Origin: Bartonella sp. AU18XJBT
Lineage (GTDB): Bacteria; Pseudomonadota; Alphaproteobacteria; Rhizobiales; Rhizobiaceae
Length of the DNA stretch: 64,000 bases
Direction: 5' to 3'
Assembly (NCBI RefSeq): GCF_028618595.1
Contig: NZ_JAQITE010000005.1
Coordinates: forward strand, 34,868 to 98,867
Shown: piece after piece, positions 8,430-18,698 of the stretch
Position numbering within the stretch: position 1 is the stretch's first letter
Layout: every line of letters starts with the position of its first letter
Made by a program: the position numbers and the translations under genes
The notes under the pieces: model-generated
The model's input: only the letters and a program-made list of their open reading frames with translations
The model's database searches: none
Told to the model about the DNA's origin: nothing

Positions 8430-9845
8430 TTATAATACTTTTCCAGGATTCATTATCCCTAAAGGATCAAGCGTTTTTTTAATCCCTTGCATAATATCCA
8501 ATGCGACAGGCGATTTAAAAGAACGAAGTTCTTCGCGCTTAAGCTGACCAATTCCATGCTCAGCAGAAAATGCACCTCTATAGTCCATCACTAAACTATG
8601 AATGCGATGATTCATTTTTGACCATAACTGCAAGAACACCGTCGTATCAGCGCCTACAGGTTGTGTAACATTATAATGTAAATTTCCATCGCCCATGTGT
8701 CCAAAACAAATCACCCGTGCTCCTGGAGCAATATCTTCAACAATAAGTGCCGCCTCAGCAATAAAATCAGGAATAGAAGCAAGTGGGACTGCAATATCAT
8801 GCTTAATGGACCCTCCTGCTAACTTTTGTGCCGGTGATATACTTTCTCGTAATTGCCAAAAAAAATCCTGCTGTTTTAAAGATTGTGCAATAACTGCATC
8901 TTCTATCACCGCATTCTTTAAAGCTTCTTCTAAAATAATACTCAATACTGATAATGCCTCACCATTGCCTTGCAACGATGAAATATTAATCAATACATAC
9001 CATTCATGTTTCCGCTGAAGTGGAGGCTTCTCACACATCTTATAATCTAAAGCCATTTGTAAACTGAGATTTCCCATGAGCTCAAAACCTGTCACCATCC
9101 CTCCTCCATATTCCTGAGCCAGAGACAAAAACTCTAAAGCCTTCACCGGACTATACAATCCCACCAAAGCAACAGATATTTCTTTGGGTTTCGGAAAAAG
9201 CTTTAAAACTGCAGCAGTTATAACACCTAATGTGCCTTCTGCACCAATAAAAAGATTTTTCAAATCGTAACCGCTATTGTCTTTTTTAACAAAACGCAAA
9301 TCATCTAAAATACGGCCATCTGGTAAAACAACTTCCAACCCAAGACAAAGATCACGCATATTGCCATAAGCTAAAACAGCTGTCCCTCCAGCATTCGTCG
9401 AAAGATTTCCTCCTACTTGGCAAGAACCTTCAGATGCCAAAGAAAGAGGGAAAAAACGACCTGATTCATCCACTTTTTTCTGTAAATCCTGTAAAATAAC
9501 ACCAGCCTCTACAACAACAAAGTTTCCTTCAAGATTTATAGCTCTAATCTTATTTAATCGCTCCATTGATAAAAGAACGGCCCCTCCTCTTTCATCTGGT
9601 TGTTGCCCCCCCACAAGCCCTGTATTTCCACCCTGTGGCACAATCGGTGTACATGTTTTGCTCGCTAACTGCATAATCGATGAGACCTCTGCACAAGAAG
9701 ATGGACGTAAAAGTAAAGGTGTTTTCCCATGAAAAAGCCCACGCTCTTCAAGCAAATACGGTGCAATCAACGCTTGATCTGTTATAGCATGCTTAGCACC
9801 AACAATTTCTCTAAACCCCTCAATTAATTCCTGCTCCATATTCAT
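8430..9845 (-). CDS. FAD-linked oxidase, D-2-hydroxyglutarate/D-lactate dehydrogenase-like
   Basis: A flavoprotein of 471 aa of the GlcD/VAO family that oxidises a D-2-hydroxyacid. The FAD-binding PCMH domain is at about residues 40-220, with PQGGNTGLVGGQQPDERGGA and GGNLSTNAGGTAVLAYGNMR. The C-terminal cap domain ends with the family signature FSAEHGIGQLKREELRSF and a final NPGKVL. Its overall form fits bacterial D-2-hydroxyglutarate dehydrogenases better than glycolate oxidase GlcD because there are no glcE/glcF neighbours. The start ATG lies inside the end of the upstream sua5 gene (4-nt ATGA overlap), so the two are translationally coupled. The exact substrate is inferred. Confidence 0.85.
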   Translation of the reverse strand: MNMEQELIEGFREIVGAKHAITDQALIAPYLLEERGLFHGKTPLLLRPSSCAEVSSIMQLASKTCTPIVPQGGNTGLVGGQQPDERGGAVLLSMERLNKIRAINLEGNFVVVEAGVILQDLQKKVDESGRFFPLSLASEGSCQVGGNLSTNAGGTAVLAYGNMRDLCLGLEVVLPDGRILDDLRFVKKDNSGYDLKNLFIGAEGTLGVITAAVLKLFPKPKEISVALVGLYSPVKALEFLSLAQEYGGGMVTGFELMGNLSLQMALDYKMCEKPPLQRKHEWYVLINISSLQGNGEALSVLSIILEEALKNAVIEDAVIAQSLKQQDFFWQLRESISPAQKLAGGSIKHDIAVPLASIPDFIAEAALIVEDIAPGARVICFGHMGDGNLHYNVTQPVGADTTVFLQLWSKMNHRIHSLVMDYRGAFSAEHGIGQLKREELRSFKSPVALDIMQGIKKTLDPLGIMNPGKVL

Positions 9846-10804
9846 TTCTCCTTTGGAGCTGCAGCCCGTATAAGACGATCATTGATAGCCTCCCCTAATC
9901 CGTATGATGGAATAGGTTCTACTGCGATACATCTCACTTTAAATGAATCTAATTCCTTCATATATTGAAATAAATGAGAGGCTGCTTCTTCCAACTTGCC
10001 ATCTTCGCTAAGGTTTAAAATAGAAACGGCATTTTCAGCTCCCATAACGCGCTTTGAACCAAACGCTAAAAGCGCTTCACCATTTTCCACCTTTTCTACA
10101 TTCAAACGAATCGTGGCATTGGGAGCATAATGCGACTTTAACATCCCTGGAGCTTCAATCGCCGCCCTTTGATCTATCCGTTTTAAAGACTTCCCCACAA
10201 CTTCTTCAATTTTATCAGCCGCAAGCCCCCCTGGACGTAAAAGATAAATATTTTCACCACAAATCTTAATAATCGTTGATTCCAGTCCTATTTTAGCAGG
10301 TCCTCCGTCCAATATCAAAGGAACAGATTCCCCCAAAGATGCAAAAACAGCCTCAGCTGAAGTAGGGCTAAGACGCCCCGATTGATTTGCACTAGGAGCA
10401 GCAAGTGGGCGGCCAAAATGTTGTACCACTTCTGCAAAACGACTGTTTGGAAAACGAACAGCCAAGGTATTCAAACCAGAGGTTGTTAAAGGATGGATAT
10501 TATGCTGTTCCTTTAAAGGCAAAACCAATGTCAAAGGCCCTGGCCAAAATTCCTCCATTAATTGGCGTGAAAGAAAGTCAATTTTAACATAACGTTCCGC
10601 CATTTCGATGCCGCTGACATGCGCAATAAGAGGATTAATTTGCGGACGACCCTTTGTAGAATAAATAGAAGAAATTGCCCTCCCATTGGTTGCATCGCCC
10701 GCTAATCCATAAACAGTTTCCGTTGGTAACGCTACTAACTTCCCTTGTTTAAGAAGCACTATTGCCTCTCTTATTGAAGCACTATTGAGTGGTAGAATCG
10801 TCAT
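9842..10804 (-). CDS. Threonylcarbamoyl-AMP synthase, Sua5 type
   Basis: It makes L-threonylcarbamoyladenylate from Thr, bicarbonate and ATP, the first step of the t6A37 tRNA modification. The YrdC domain (about residues 10-200) shows [33 protein letters not shown] and the region [19 protein letters not shown]. The extra C-terminal Sua5 domain begins around the linker [17 protein letters not shown], so at 320 aa this is the long Sua5 form. It overlaps the gene upstream (rnhB) and the gene downstream (FAD oxidase) by 4 nt each, a tight operon. Confidence 0.92.
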   Translation of the reverse strand: MTILPLNSASIREAIVLLKQGKLVALPTETVYGLAGDATNGRAISSIYSTKGRPQINPLIAHVSGIEMAERYVKIDFLSRQLMEEFWPGPLTLVLPLKEQHNIHPLTTSGLNTLAVRFPNSRFAEVVQHFGRPLAAPSANQSGRLSPTSAEAVFASLGESVPLILDGGPAKIGLESTIIKICGENIYLLRPGGLAADKIEEVVGKSLKRIDQRAAIEAPGMLKSHYAPNATIRLNVEKVENGEALLAFGSKRVMGAENAVSILNLSEDGKLEEAASHLFQYMKELDSFKVRCIAVEPIPSYGLGEAINDRLIRAAAPKEK

Positions 10805-11442
10805 GACACATCATTTCTATAACACTCTTTTAGTGGTGCAAAACTATAACGATGTAACCCTATAACTGGTCCATATTTATCAAGAGCTGTGCGATGCGCT
10901 AGCGTTGCATAACCTACATGCTTCTCTAAACCATACCCTTTATAAACTTGTCCTGCACATTCCATCATCCGGTCACGCGTTACTTTTGCAATAATAGATG
11001 CGGCTGCAATTGAAACCGAACGCTGATCGCCCTTAATCAACGCCATTGCAGGACAGAACAACTCAGAAGGAATATCACGTCCATCAACAAGGACATAGTG
11101 GGCTGGAATGGCTAATCCTATAATACAGCGACGCATTGCTTCTAAAGTTGCTTTTCTAATATTAGATTGATCAATTGTACGAGCACAAAGACTAGCGACT
11201 GAAACCGCTAATGCACTTTGCAAAATTTCATGATAAAGTCTATTTCGTTGGAGAAAAGAAAGTTTTTTTGAATCATTTAACCCATTAGGAATATGATCTT
11301 TATCCAAGATGACTGCTGCCGTTACCACAGGTCCAGCGAGAGGCCCCCGTCCTACTTCATCAACACCTGCTATATGAACAAAACCCTGCTTTTGCAAATC
11401 CAATTCGCACGAAAAATTTGGTTGAAGCGGAACATTAAACAT
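10801..11442 (-). CDS. rnhB: Ribonuclease HII
   Basis: It removes RNA, including single misincorporated ribonucleotides, from RNA-DNA hybrids. Catalytic acidic residues lie in [15 protein letters not shown] (DEVGRG signature) near the N-terminus. LNDSKKLS follows, then [20 protein letters not shown] with the third conserved region, and VLVDG between them. The ATG at 11442 ([17 protein letters not shown]) gives an N-terminus of usual rhizobial type; an upstream in-frame ATG at 11475 would add [11 protein letters not shown] and has no better binding site. The gene overlaps sua5 by 4 nt. Confidence 0.93.
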   Translation of the reverse strand: MFNVPLQPNFSCELDLQKQGFVHIAGVDEVGRGPLAGPVVTAAVILDKDHIPNGLNDSKKLSFLQRNRLYHEILQSALAVSVASLCARTIDQSNIRKATLEAMRRCIIGLAIPAHYVLVDGRDIPSELFCPAMALIKGDQRSVSIAAASIIAKVTRDRMMECAGQVYKGYGLEKHVGYATLAHRTALDKYGPVIGLHRYSFAPLKECYRNDVS

Positions 11443-11640
11443 CTTTGATAAATCACAAATACAACAAACATACATCTATTTCTGTAACCTGATCATTTTT
11501 TGGAAGCATTACAGTTTTAAATGGCTCTTTAAACATGCTGCTAATTCTTGCACAAAAGACAAAAAATACATTTCTTTGGTTACCCTCTTTCATTGTGTAT
11601 AATAAAATCATAACGAAATAAAAGCTTTTATATTTATTTA

Positions 11641-12549
11641 TCAGATATTTCCTAAAGTCATGATCGGTTTTACAAACCAATTTGGGTGCATTGATTTGAT
11701 AAAAAGAGCTGCTTGTTGCGCTGTTTGTTTATTTTTAAAAATGCCAAAGCAAGTTGCTCCCGTTCCAGACATACGGGAAAAGAGAGCCCCACATTCATCT
11801 AATATAGATAACACTTCAGCTAACTGAGGTGCTATTTTTAATGCAGAAAAAAAAAGATCATTACGCGTTTCTTGTAAAGCTTCAACCAATGAATCAACAC
11901 TCTTTAAAGCGTCTGTATTAATTTTTAAAGAAGGATTATGACGCTTCTCTAACGCTTTAAAAACAGTTTGTGTTGAAATCTCTTGTCCATGATTAACCAA
12001 TACTATTGCAAGAGAACAGGCTCCTTTTAGTTGGATCATCTCTTGACCAATTCCTTTGACCAAAAGCGGTTGCTGATATTCTAATGCACAAAGGCACATG
12101 GGAACATCAGCACCAAGAACTAAGCTCATTTTTGCTAATTTCTCAAAAGAGCAATCAAGATTCCACTGTTGACGCAACATGCTTATAACCCCAGCGGCAT
12201 CACCTGAGCCACCACCAATGCCTGAAGCAACAGGTAATGTTTTTACAAGCCGAAAAAAAGCAGGTTGAGCACATTCCGGAAAAGTCTTATGCATAAAATC
12301 CCGTGCGCGAATAACCAAATTGTCTAAATGAGAAACAAGGCCTTTTGCAAACGGTCCCGTCAAAACAAACTGATTATTTTCACAAGGTGCATAGTGTAGA
12401 CAATCGCCGTTAAGACTAAAATAAACCAAACTTTCTATTAAATGATACCCATCAGCACGTTGCCCCACAACATGTAGAGCTAAATTCAATTTAATAGGTG
12501 TAAATAAATAGGAATGTCTTTGGAACGAAGCTTGTACATTTGATATCAT
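11641..12549 (-). CDS. ispE: 4-diphosphocytidyl-2-C-methyl-D-erythritol kinase
   Basis: The ATP-dependent kinase of the MEP isoprenoid pathway (CDP-ME to CDP-ME 2-phosphate). The 302-aa GHMP kinase has [17 protein letters not shown] at the N-terminus, the ATP loop [18 protein letters not shown] at about residue 105, and the C-terminal motif [14 protein letters not shown]. The ATG at 12549 overlaps the stop codon of a possible 51-codon ORF upstream (ATGA), which suggests coupling. Isoprenoid supply links it to the polyprenyl diphosphate synthase at 14.9 kb. Confidence 0.93.
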   Translation of the reverse strand: MISNVQASFQRHSYLFTPIKLNLALHVVGQRADGYHLIESLVYFSLNGDCLHYAPCENNQFVLTGPFAKGLVSHLDNLVIRARDFMHKTFPECAQPAFFRLVKTLPVASGIGGGSGDAAGVISMLRQQWNLDCSFEKLAKMSLVLGADVPMCLCALEYQQPLLVKGIGQEMIQLKGACSLAIVLVNHGQEISTQTVFKALEKRHNPSLKINTDALKSVDSLVEALQETRNDLFFSALKIAPQLAEVLSILDECGALFSRMSGTGATCFGIFKNKQTAQQAALFIKSMHPNWFVKPIMTLGNI

Positions 12550-12701
12550 ATGACGTAATATTCACCTGCATAGGGTTCTTTTACAAATTTCCCCCTTTTA
12601 TCCATACGTTTAGCACAAGCTCTACAAACAGCTTGAGATATTCTTAATCGTTTTCTAAACAAAAATAAATATAAAGAGTTCTCATACAAAATAAACGACA
12701 T
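12546..12701 (-). CDS. Possible small ORF coupled to ispE
   Basis: A 51-codon frame starting [20 protein letters not shown] and ending [11 protein letters not shown]. Its TGA overlaps the ispE ATG in an ATGA arrangement, the sign of translational coupling. The middle contains [17 protein letters not shown], a CxxC pair in a basic context. The binding site is poor (GAGAG is only two bases from the ATG). I do not recognise the protein. The overlap could be chance in a 237-bp spacer, so confidence is low. Confidence 0.3.
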   Translation of the reverse strand: MSFILYENSLYLFLFRKRLRISQAVCRACAKRMDKRGKFVKEPYAGEYYVI

Positions 12702-12786
12702 GCTCTCATTCGTATTATTTCAAGCCCTTTTTCTTCTAGCATCTGTTTTTAGACAAAAATCTCTCTGGCTTGAATGATCCTTTCCA

Positions 12787-13638
12787 TCACAAACCATAAC
12801 GCTGCCAAAGTGCTCGCTCTTCTGCTGCCATCAATGCACTATCAACGACTGTATAAATCGTATGTGCCGTCACTCCTGAAGGCGTTTTAGGTCCTAAAAA
12901 ACTTTTTGGAGGCATAATAAGCCGAAGTTTTGCATCATTACCAAAGCGCTCCTTAATAACAGAACGTACATCATTCAATCCATCAACCAGACCAAGCTCA
13001 ACGCTTTGTTTTCCACTCCAAAACATTCCTGTAAAGAGATTCGAATCATCTGATAATTTTTCAGCACGCCGTTCTTTAACCAAATCGATAAAAGTTTGAT
13101 GCACTTCAAGTTGGAGAGATTTCAAATGTTCGATATCCGCCTTTTTTTCTGGCTGAAATGGATCTAATGTAACTTTGTTCTTTCCTGCTGTGTATACACG
13201 CCGTTCGATACCAATTTTCTTCAAAAGTTCCGGAAAACCAAAGGAAGCTGAAACCACTCCAATGGAACCAACAATTGAAGAAGGATCTGCAAAAATTTCA
13301 TCCCCCGCACAAGCAATCATATAACCACCGGATGCTGCAATATCTTCAATAAATACAAGTACCTTTTTATTTTTTTCTTCTGCCAAGTCACGAATACGTT
13401 TGAAGATAAAATGCGATTGTACAGGTGAACCACCAGGAGAATTAATAATAAGTGCAACAGCCGGTGACTTTTTGTGTGCGAAAGCTTTCTCTAAAAGATT
13501 TGCACACCTACTAAGGGAAAGGGTGCGGGATATAGACGCTGATGAATCCATAATTGCTCCTTGAAGGCGCACCACAGGAATTTCAAGTTTATCGGAAAAA
13601 AAACGGCGTGGAATAAAACTTTTAATAACATCCATCAA
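12787..13638 (-). CDS. S49 family signal-peptide peptidase-like serine protease (SppA/SohB type)
   Basis: A single-domain S49 protease of 283 aa, probably membrane-associated or cytoplasmic, thought to degrade signal peptides or membrane fragments. It contains VALIINSPGGSPVQSHF (substrate strand and loop), FIEDIAASGGYMIACAGDEI with the nucleophile Ser in ASGGYM, GSIGVVSASFG, and the lysine-containing region YTAGKNKVTLDPFQPE for the Ser-Lys dyad. It is about half the length of E. coli SppA and lacks a clear N-terminal membrane helix. Downstream on the same strand is the small ORF upstream of ispE. Confidence 0.87.
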   Translation of the reverse strand: MMDVIKSFIPRRFFSDKLEIPVVRLQGAIMDSSASISRTLSLSRCANLLEKAFAHKKSPAVALIINSPGGSPVQSHFIFKRIRDLAEEKNKKVLVFIEDIAASGGYMIACAGDEIFADPSSIVGSIGVVSASFGFPELLKKIGIERRVYTAGKNKVTLDPFQPEKKADIEHLKSLQLEVHQTFIDLVKERRAEKLSDDSNLFTGMFWSGKQSVELGLVDGLNDVRSVIKERFGNDAKLRLIMPPKSFLGPKTPSGVTAHTIYTVVDSALMAAEERALWQRYGL

Positions 13639-13657
13639 AACAAAATCTCCTTATAAA

Positions 13658-13762
13658 TTAAGAATAATTAAATAGGCAAGGACAACAAAAAGGAAGAACG
13701 CGATAATATCCAAAAGCGCCAATCAATCCCCACATTACAAGCAGAAATATAACTTCACCCAA
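13658..13762 (-). CDS. Possible 34-aa membrane peptide
   Basis: A frame starting at a TTG with a well-placed GGGAGG (7-nt spacing) encodes a hydrophobic peptide with GEVIFLLVMWGLIGAFGYY near its start and then PFCCPC. In another frame the second half would read IIAFFLFVVLAYLIILNL, a better membrane helix, so the locus may be a frameshifted small membrane protein. It lies between the methyltransferase (upstream) and the S49 peptidase (downstream) on the same strand. I do not recognise it. Confidence 0.3.
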   Translation of the reverse strand: MGEVIFLLVMWGLIGAFGYYRVLPFCCPCLFNYS

Positions 13763-13826
13763 GGTTAAACCTCCCTAATAACAAAGTTTGGACTTTAAAT
13801 AATAAACTAAAAAATACAAGATATTA

Positions 13827-14615
13827 TTAGAAAAGTTCCCACAAGCTTATATATCCATTATTAATTGCATCAACCCGTGGTGAAAAAGTATGGTCATTAC
13901 CTTCATGTATAACCAATGCCGGTAAAATAGATAAAGCTGCTCTGCTTCCTCGTTTTGCATAAAATAAAAGACGAATTGCTGCTGTTTTCGTACGGGCATG
14001 CACAGGAATTATACAAATACCACCAAAACGCCCTTCTAAAGCACGCAAAATATCTGTCAGCGACTGTGGACGCGCAATGAGCCCTAAGTATCCACCTGGC
14101 TTAACAATGGCTGCTGCACTCCGCAACCAGTGATCAAACATCGCTTCAGACATAACATGTGCTTCAGATTTTTGTTTATCAGGTGTCTTGCGATCAGTAG
14201 GATTATTAAAAGGTGGATTCATAATCGCAAAATCAAAGCTATTATCTATCAAACCTGCTTTTATACGGGCATTCCCTTTAAAGGTAACATCTGCTTCTAG
14301 CAAACAAACTCGGTCAGCAAGCTTTTCATTTTCCTTTAGCATAAGTGTTTTCTGAGCGTACGATACCATAAAAGATGAGCGTTCAACCAATGTAACGTGA
14401 ATTTTCGGACAACGCGAAGCAACAGCCAACCCTGCAGCGCCAGCGCCCGCCCCTAAATCAACAACCTTACCTTTTAAATTAGTGGGAACCAAACTGGCTA
14501 ATAACATCGCATCCATTCCAGAACGATGACCATGTTTATGGGGTTGAACCAAATAAAATTTCCCACGGTGAAAACTGTCAATTGTTTCACCAGTGTGATT
14601 CGCTGCTTTATCCAT
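13827..14615 (-). CDS. TrmN6-like N6-adenine tRNA methyltransferase
   Basis: A SAM-dependent methyltransferase of 262 aa. Motif I is VVDLGAGAGAAGLAVASRCP, the acidic strand is VTLVERSS, and the catalytic N6-adenine motif IV is FAIMNPPFNNPTD. The NPPF tetrapeptide with this arrangement is typical of the tRNA1(Val) m6A37 methylase family (YfiC/TrmN6), although HemK-type protein methylases share NPPY/F. The N-terminal part GKFYLVQPHKHGHRSGMDA is typical of the YfiC family. It diverges from the polyprenyl synthase gene. The exact RNA target is inferred. Confidence 0.82.
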   Translation of the reverse strand: MDKAANHTGETIDSFHRGKFYLVQPHKHGHRSGMDAMLLASLVPTNLKGKVVDLGAGAGAAGLAVASRCPKIHVTLVERSSFMVSYAQKTLMLKENEKLADRVCLLEADVTFKGNARIKAGLIDNSFDFAIMNPPFNNPTDRKTPDKQKSEAHVMSEAMFDHWLRSAAAIVKPGGYLGLIARPQSLTDILRALEGRFGGICIIPVHARTKTAAIRLLFYAKRGSRAALSILPALVIHEGNDHTFSPRVDAINNGYISLWELF

Positions 14616-14855
14616 TTAAAAGCCTAATATTCACCTTTATAAACTGCATTTTTGCCATTCAGCTGCTATTTTAAATTTTTTTATTATGTCATAACAACAA
14701 GATTACACTCGCTAAAAAATATTTCTTGCCAATAACATTCCAAGCTTACACTTCAAAGAGCCATCAAAAGCTTGAGTCAAAACCAAACCCCCTTTATGCT
14801 AATGAATAAAGTAAATTTTATATATGTCCATTGCAATACTCTAGGAGTAAACACA

Positions 14856-15872
14856 TTGAGTGCAGCTATCAAACCAGAACAAATAAGAAATAATCAAATT
14901 TCTCTTCAATCTCTTGTCAATCTTACTCAAAAAGATATGGAGCGCGTAAATCAATTTATTCTCTCTATGGCCAAATCAGAGGTTGAGATGATTCCTGAAA
15001 TTTCTAACCATCTTATTTCATCAGGTGGAAAGCGATTACGCCCAATGATTACGCTCGCTTCTGCTCATATGTTCGGTTATCAAAGTGACGGGCATATAAA
15101 ACTCGCAACAGCTGTTGAATTTATGCATACAGCAACATTACTACACGATGATGTGATTGACGAAAGTAATTTACGACGTGGCAAATCTACAGCACGGATG
15201 ATTTGGGGAAATCAAGCAAGTGTACTTGTTGGTGATTTTCTGTTGGGGCAAGCTTTTAAAATGATGGTTGATGTCGGTTCCATAGAAGCGCTCTCTGTCC
15301 TAGCGAATGCTGCTGCAATTATTGCTGAAGGAGAAGTTATGCAACTTTCTGCTGCAAAAAATATCAAAACCAGCCCTTCAGACTATCTCAAAATCATCAA
15401 TGCAAAAACAGCTGCACTTTTTTCAGCGGCTGCTGAAGTAGGACCGATTGTTGCTGGCTATGGACATAAAGAGCGCTCTTCATTACGTAAATATGGGTCA
15501 TCTTTAGGTTTAGCTTTCCAATTGATTGATGACGCACTTGACTATAGCGGTAGTGCTCAAAACTTAGGAAAAAATATAGGGGATGATTTTAGAGAAGGAA
15601 AAATAACAATGCCTGTTATTATCGCATATGAACGTGGGAATATAGTAGAAAAAAAATTCTGGAAACAAGCACTTGAAGATGGCAATAACAATAATGAAGC
15701 CTTCGCATACGCTCAACACTTAATAGAAAAGTACGATAGTATCACAGATACAATAGAACAAGCACGTATCTATGGAAAACATGCAATTGATTCTCTTGTT
15801 CCCATGAACAAAAACCTTGCTTACAATGCTCTCGTTGAGACTGTTGAATTTTGTATTGCGCGTGTAAACTGA
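14856..15872 (+). CDS. Polyprenyl (octaprenyl/decaprenyl-type) diphosphate synthase
   Basis: It extends farnesyl diphosphate with isopentenyl diphosphate to the long chain used for the ubiquinone tail. The 338-aa trans-prenyltransferase has both Asp-rich motifs: LLHDDVIDES (DDxxD) and FQLIDDALDYSG. It also has the substrate-binding SSGGKRLRPMITLASAHMF. The TTG at 14856 is chosen because AGGAG lies 8 nt upstream and the resulting N-terminus matches rhizobial homologues; the ATG at 14772 would add 28 residues with no good binding site. Chain length (C40 or C50) cannot be read with confidence. UbiA at 2.6 kb would use the product. Confidence 0.92.
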   Translation: MSAAIKPEQIRNNQISLQSLVNLTQKDMERVNQFILSMAKSEVEMIPEISNHLISSGGKRLRPMITLASAHMFGYQSDGHIKLATAVEFMHTATLLHDDVIDESNLRRGKSTARMIWGNQASVLVGDFLLGQAFKMMVDVGSIEALSVLANAAAIIAEGEVMQLSAAKNIKTSPSDYLKIINAKTAALFSAAAEVGPIVAGYGHKERSSLRKYGSSLGLAFQLIDDALDYSGSAQNLGKNIGDDFREGKITMPVIIAYERGNIVEKKFWKQALEDGNNNNEAFAYAQHLIEKYDSITDTIEQARIYGKHAIDSLVPMNKNLAYNALVETVEFCIARVN

Positions 15873-15966
15873 ATTCTTTGCAAGAATAGCAGTATTTCTC
15901 AACAACGTAATGAGATTGATCTATAAACAACACCATCGATTGATTATCTTGAAAAGGATTAGCCCC

Positions 15967-17661
15967 ATGTGCTCTGCAACGATATCCCGAATTTTTACCC
16001 TCTTGATCGTGGGTATCATGCTGATGCCATACCCCACCTACAGTAAAATAAGTGCAGCAACTCATACAAGCTCATTTACAGGTGCTTATTTAGCTGGAAG
16101 AGTTGCAAATCATGAAAATAAAACAGAACTTGCTATCAATTACTTTAAACAAGCGCTCGTTTATCAACCTGATAACATTGAAACACAAAAAGAGCTCCTT
16201 GAAGCTATGCTCTCGGTCGGAAACTTTAAAGAAGCTGTCCAACAAGCCCAAAAACTCAAAGAGCAAGATGTTATAACTCCCTTTGTTTCCTTAACTTTGT
16301 CAGTAGAAAGTCTCATCAAAAAAGACTATAAGAATGCCAATTTTCTTCTGAAATCAAAAGAGCCTCCAACATCCAATAATCCAATACCGGAACTCATTGG
16401 TGCTTGGATTAAATTTGGATCTGGACAAAAGTCTCAGGCAATCGCTGATCTTAAGAAACTCAAAGGTCCTGTTTGGTATGACCTTTTTATATATTATCAT
16501 CTAGCACTTATGAGCGATCTTGCAGAACAGCCAAAGGATGCAAAAAAATATTTCATTAAAGCACTTAGTAACAAACAGGGGACTCTTATCGCTCCTAATA
16601 CCTATGAACGTATTATCATAGCCTATGCCTCATTCCAATTGCGCCATAATATGCGCAACCAAGCTCTTCAAACAATCCAACATGGCGAACAAATGTTGTC
16701 GGGTCGAGAAGTCTTTAAAAACTTTCGAGACAAAATTGAAAAGAATGCTTTCTTAGAGAGAGTTATTAAAACTCCTCAACAAGGAGCAGCCGAGGTATTA
16801 TATAATTTTGGAACAGCCCTCAACCACAAAAACTCAGGGCGAATTGCACGTATTTTTAAGCAATTATCTTTCGCCTTATACCCTCAAAATGACGCAACAC
16901 TGTTTCAGCTCGCACACATTTCTGCTAAATTGAATGATCCTCATCAAGCAATTAAACTTTATCGCGCTTTATCCCCTAAATCTCCTTATTATAGAGATGG
17001 ACAACTTCATCTTGCATTCCTTCTTGCCAATAACAACAATTACAAAGAAGCAATAAAATTACTCACATTGTTAAATAAAAAATTTCCTAATGATCGTAAT
17101 ATTTTGATAACACTCGTTGCTTTTTATATGCAGGACAATAAATTTCTTGAGGCCATTAAAACTCTAGACACCGCTATTACAAAGATAAAAAACTTTCAGC
17201 AAGATGATTGGAAACTCTTTTATCAGCGTGGTATTGCTTTTGAACGTTTAAAGCAATGGCCAAGGGCAGAAACTGACTTGCGAAAATCACTTGAATTTTT
17301 CCCAAACCAACCGCAGGTTCTTAATTATCTAGCCTATTCCCTTGTGGAACGTGGTGAGAAGCTTGAAGAATCGCTCCGTATGCTGCAAAAAGCTTCTGCT
17401 TTGCAAGCTCACAACAGTCATATTCTCGATTCTTTAGGGTGGGCTTATTATAAACTAAAAGAATATAATAAAGCAGTGCAAATATTAGAAAATGCTGTCA
17501 GATTACAACCTGAGGACCCAACACTGAATGATCATTTAGGGGATGCCTATTGGAAAGTTGGACGTAAACGTGAAGCAATATTTCAATGGAACCACGCAAT
17601 TGATGGAAAACCAGAAAATTCTGAACAAATTCAAGAAAAGTTGAAATTTGGTTTGCAATAA
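15967..17661 (+). CDS. Tetratricopeptide-repeat protein, exported
   Basis: A 564-aa protein with a signal peptide-like N-terminus (MCSATISRIFTLLIVGIMLM, then PYPTYSKISAA) followed by TPR units throughout, for example GRVANHENKTELAINYFKQA near the start and LGWAYYKLKEYNKAVQILEN and LGDAYWKVGRKREAIFQWNH near the C-terminus. Such proteins act as scaffolds, probably in the periplasm or outer membrane here. The ATG at 15967 follows AAGGA and leaves a good signal peptide; an in-frame ATG at 15910 adds a basic extension. It lies between the prenyl synthase and glyQ, as in other Rhizobiales. No specific partner is evident. Confidence 0.85.
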   Translation: MCSATISRIFTLLIVGIMLMPYPTYSKISAATHTSSFTGAYLAGRVANHENKTELAINYFKQALVYQPDNIETQKELLEAMLSVGNFKEAVQQAQKLKEQDVITPFVSLTLSVESLIKKDYKNANFLLKSKEPPTSNNPIPELIGAWIKFGSGQKSQAIADLKKLKGPVWYDLFIYYHLALMSDLAEQPKDAKKYFIKALSNKQGTLIAPNTYERIIIAYASFQLRHNMRNQALQTIQHGEQMLSGREVFKNFRDKIEKNAFLERVIKTPQQGAAEVLYNFGTALNHKNSGRIARIFKQLSFALYPQNDATLFQLAHISAKLNDPHQAIKLYRALSPKSPYYRDGQLHLAFLLANNNNYKEAIKLLTLLNKKFPNDRNILITLVAFYMQDNKFLEAIKTLDTAITKIKNFQQDDWKLFYQRGIAFERLKQWPRAETDLRKSLEFFPNQPQVLNYLAYSLVERGEKLEESLRMLQKASALQAHNSHILDSLGWAYYKLKEYNKAVQILENAVRLQPEDPTLNDHLGDAYWKVGRKREAIFQWNHAIDGKPENSEQIQEKLKFGLQ

Positions 17662-17756
17662 ACGATGCTTAACCATAAACCACATGAAATAATAAATAGA
17701 GAAACTAAAATTACTTTGTTTTTTTTGTTTAGTTCAATATAAAGAGTATAAAAAGC

Positions 17757-18698
17757 GTGAAACTGCCTGAACATCTTAACCCTAAACGTTCTTTTCAGGG
17801 ACTAATTTTGACTTTGCAAAATTATTGGGCACACTATGGATGTGCAATTTTGCAACCTTACGATATGGAAGTTGGAGCTGGGACTTTTCATCCAGCAACA
17901 ACATTACGCTCTCTAGGTCCACGTCCTTGGAAAGTTGCTTATGTCCAACCCTCTCGACGTCCAACAGATGGCCGATATGGTAAGAATCCAAATCGTTTGC
18001 AACACTATTATCAATTCCAAGTGCTTCTCAAACCCTCTCCGCTCAATCTACAAGAACTTTATATAAAGTCGCTACAAGCTATCGGGCTTGATACAAAACT
18101 GCATGATATTCGCTTTGTTGAAGATGATTGGGAAAGTCCCACCCTTGGTGCTTGGGGGCTTGGATGGGAATGCTGGTGCGATGGGATGGAAGTCTCTCAA
18201 TTTACCTATTTTCAACAAGTTTGCGGCATTGAATGTGCTCCAGTTTCAGGGGAGCTTACATACGGTCTTGAGCGTCTAGCGATGTATATCCAAGGGGTTG
18301 ATAACGTCTATGACCTTAACTTTAATGGTTTGGAGGGAGAAAACAAAATAAGTTATAGAGATATTTTTTTACAGGCAGAACAGGAATACTCATATTACAA
18401 TTTCGAATTTGCTGATACAAAATTGCTCCATCAGCACTTTATCGATGCAGAACGCGAATGCAGCGCACTTCTTGATGCTGGAAAACAAAATAAAGAAAAT
18501 GTATTCCATCGCTGTGTTTTTCCTGCCTATGATCAATGTATTAAAGCGAGCCATATCTTTAATCTTTTGCAAGCACGTGGCGTGATTTCTGTAACCGAAC
18601 GACAAAATTACATTCTTCGCGTTCGTGATCTCGCGCGCCGTTGTGGGGAAGCCTTCTTACTCACAGAAGCTGGACAAATATACACTGGAGAAGCCTAA
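17757..18698 (+). CDS. glyQ: Glycyl-tRNA synthetase alpha subunit
   Basis: Catalytic subunit of the heterotetrameric bacterial glycyl-tRNA synthetase. The 313-aa product shows the class II features [60 protein letters not shown] and the [19 protein letters not shown] motif 3 region. Translation starts at a GTG (17757). The TAATG at the end overlaps the glyS start by one base, so the subunits are translationally coupled and made in step. Confidence 0.97.
   Translation: MKLPEHLNPKRSFQGLILTLQNYWAHYGCAILQPYDMEVGAGTFHPATTLRSLGPRPWKVAYVQPSRRPTDGRYGKNPNRLQHYYQFQVLLKPSPLNLQELYIKSLQAIGLDTKLHDIRFVEDDWESPTLGAWGLGWECWCDGMEVSQFTYFQQVCGIECAPVSGELTYGLERLAMYIQGVDNVYDLNFNGLEGENKISYRDIFLQAEQEYSYYNFEFADTKLLHQHFIDAERECSALLDAGKQNKENVFHRCVFPAYDQCIKASHIFNLLQARGVISVTERQNYILRVRDLARRCGEAFLLTEAGQIYTGEA

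Noticed and set aside
11453..11680. 75-codon ORF between rnhB and ispE
   Set aside because: Overlaps the end of ispE and the upstream extension of rnhB, with no protein-like pattern.
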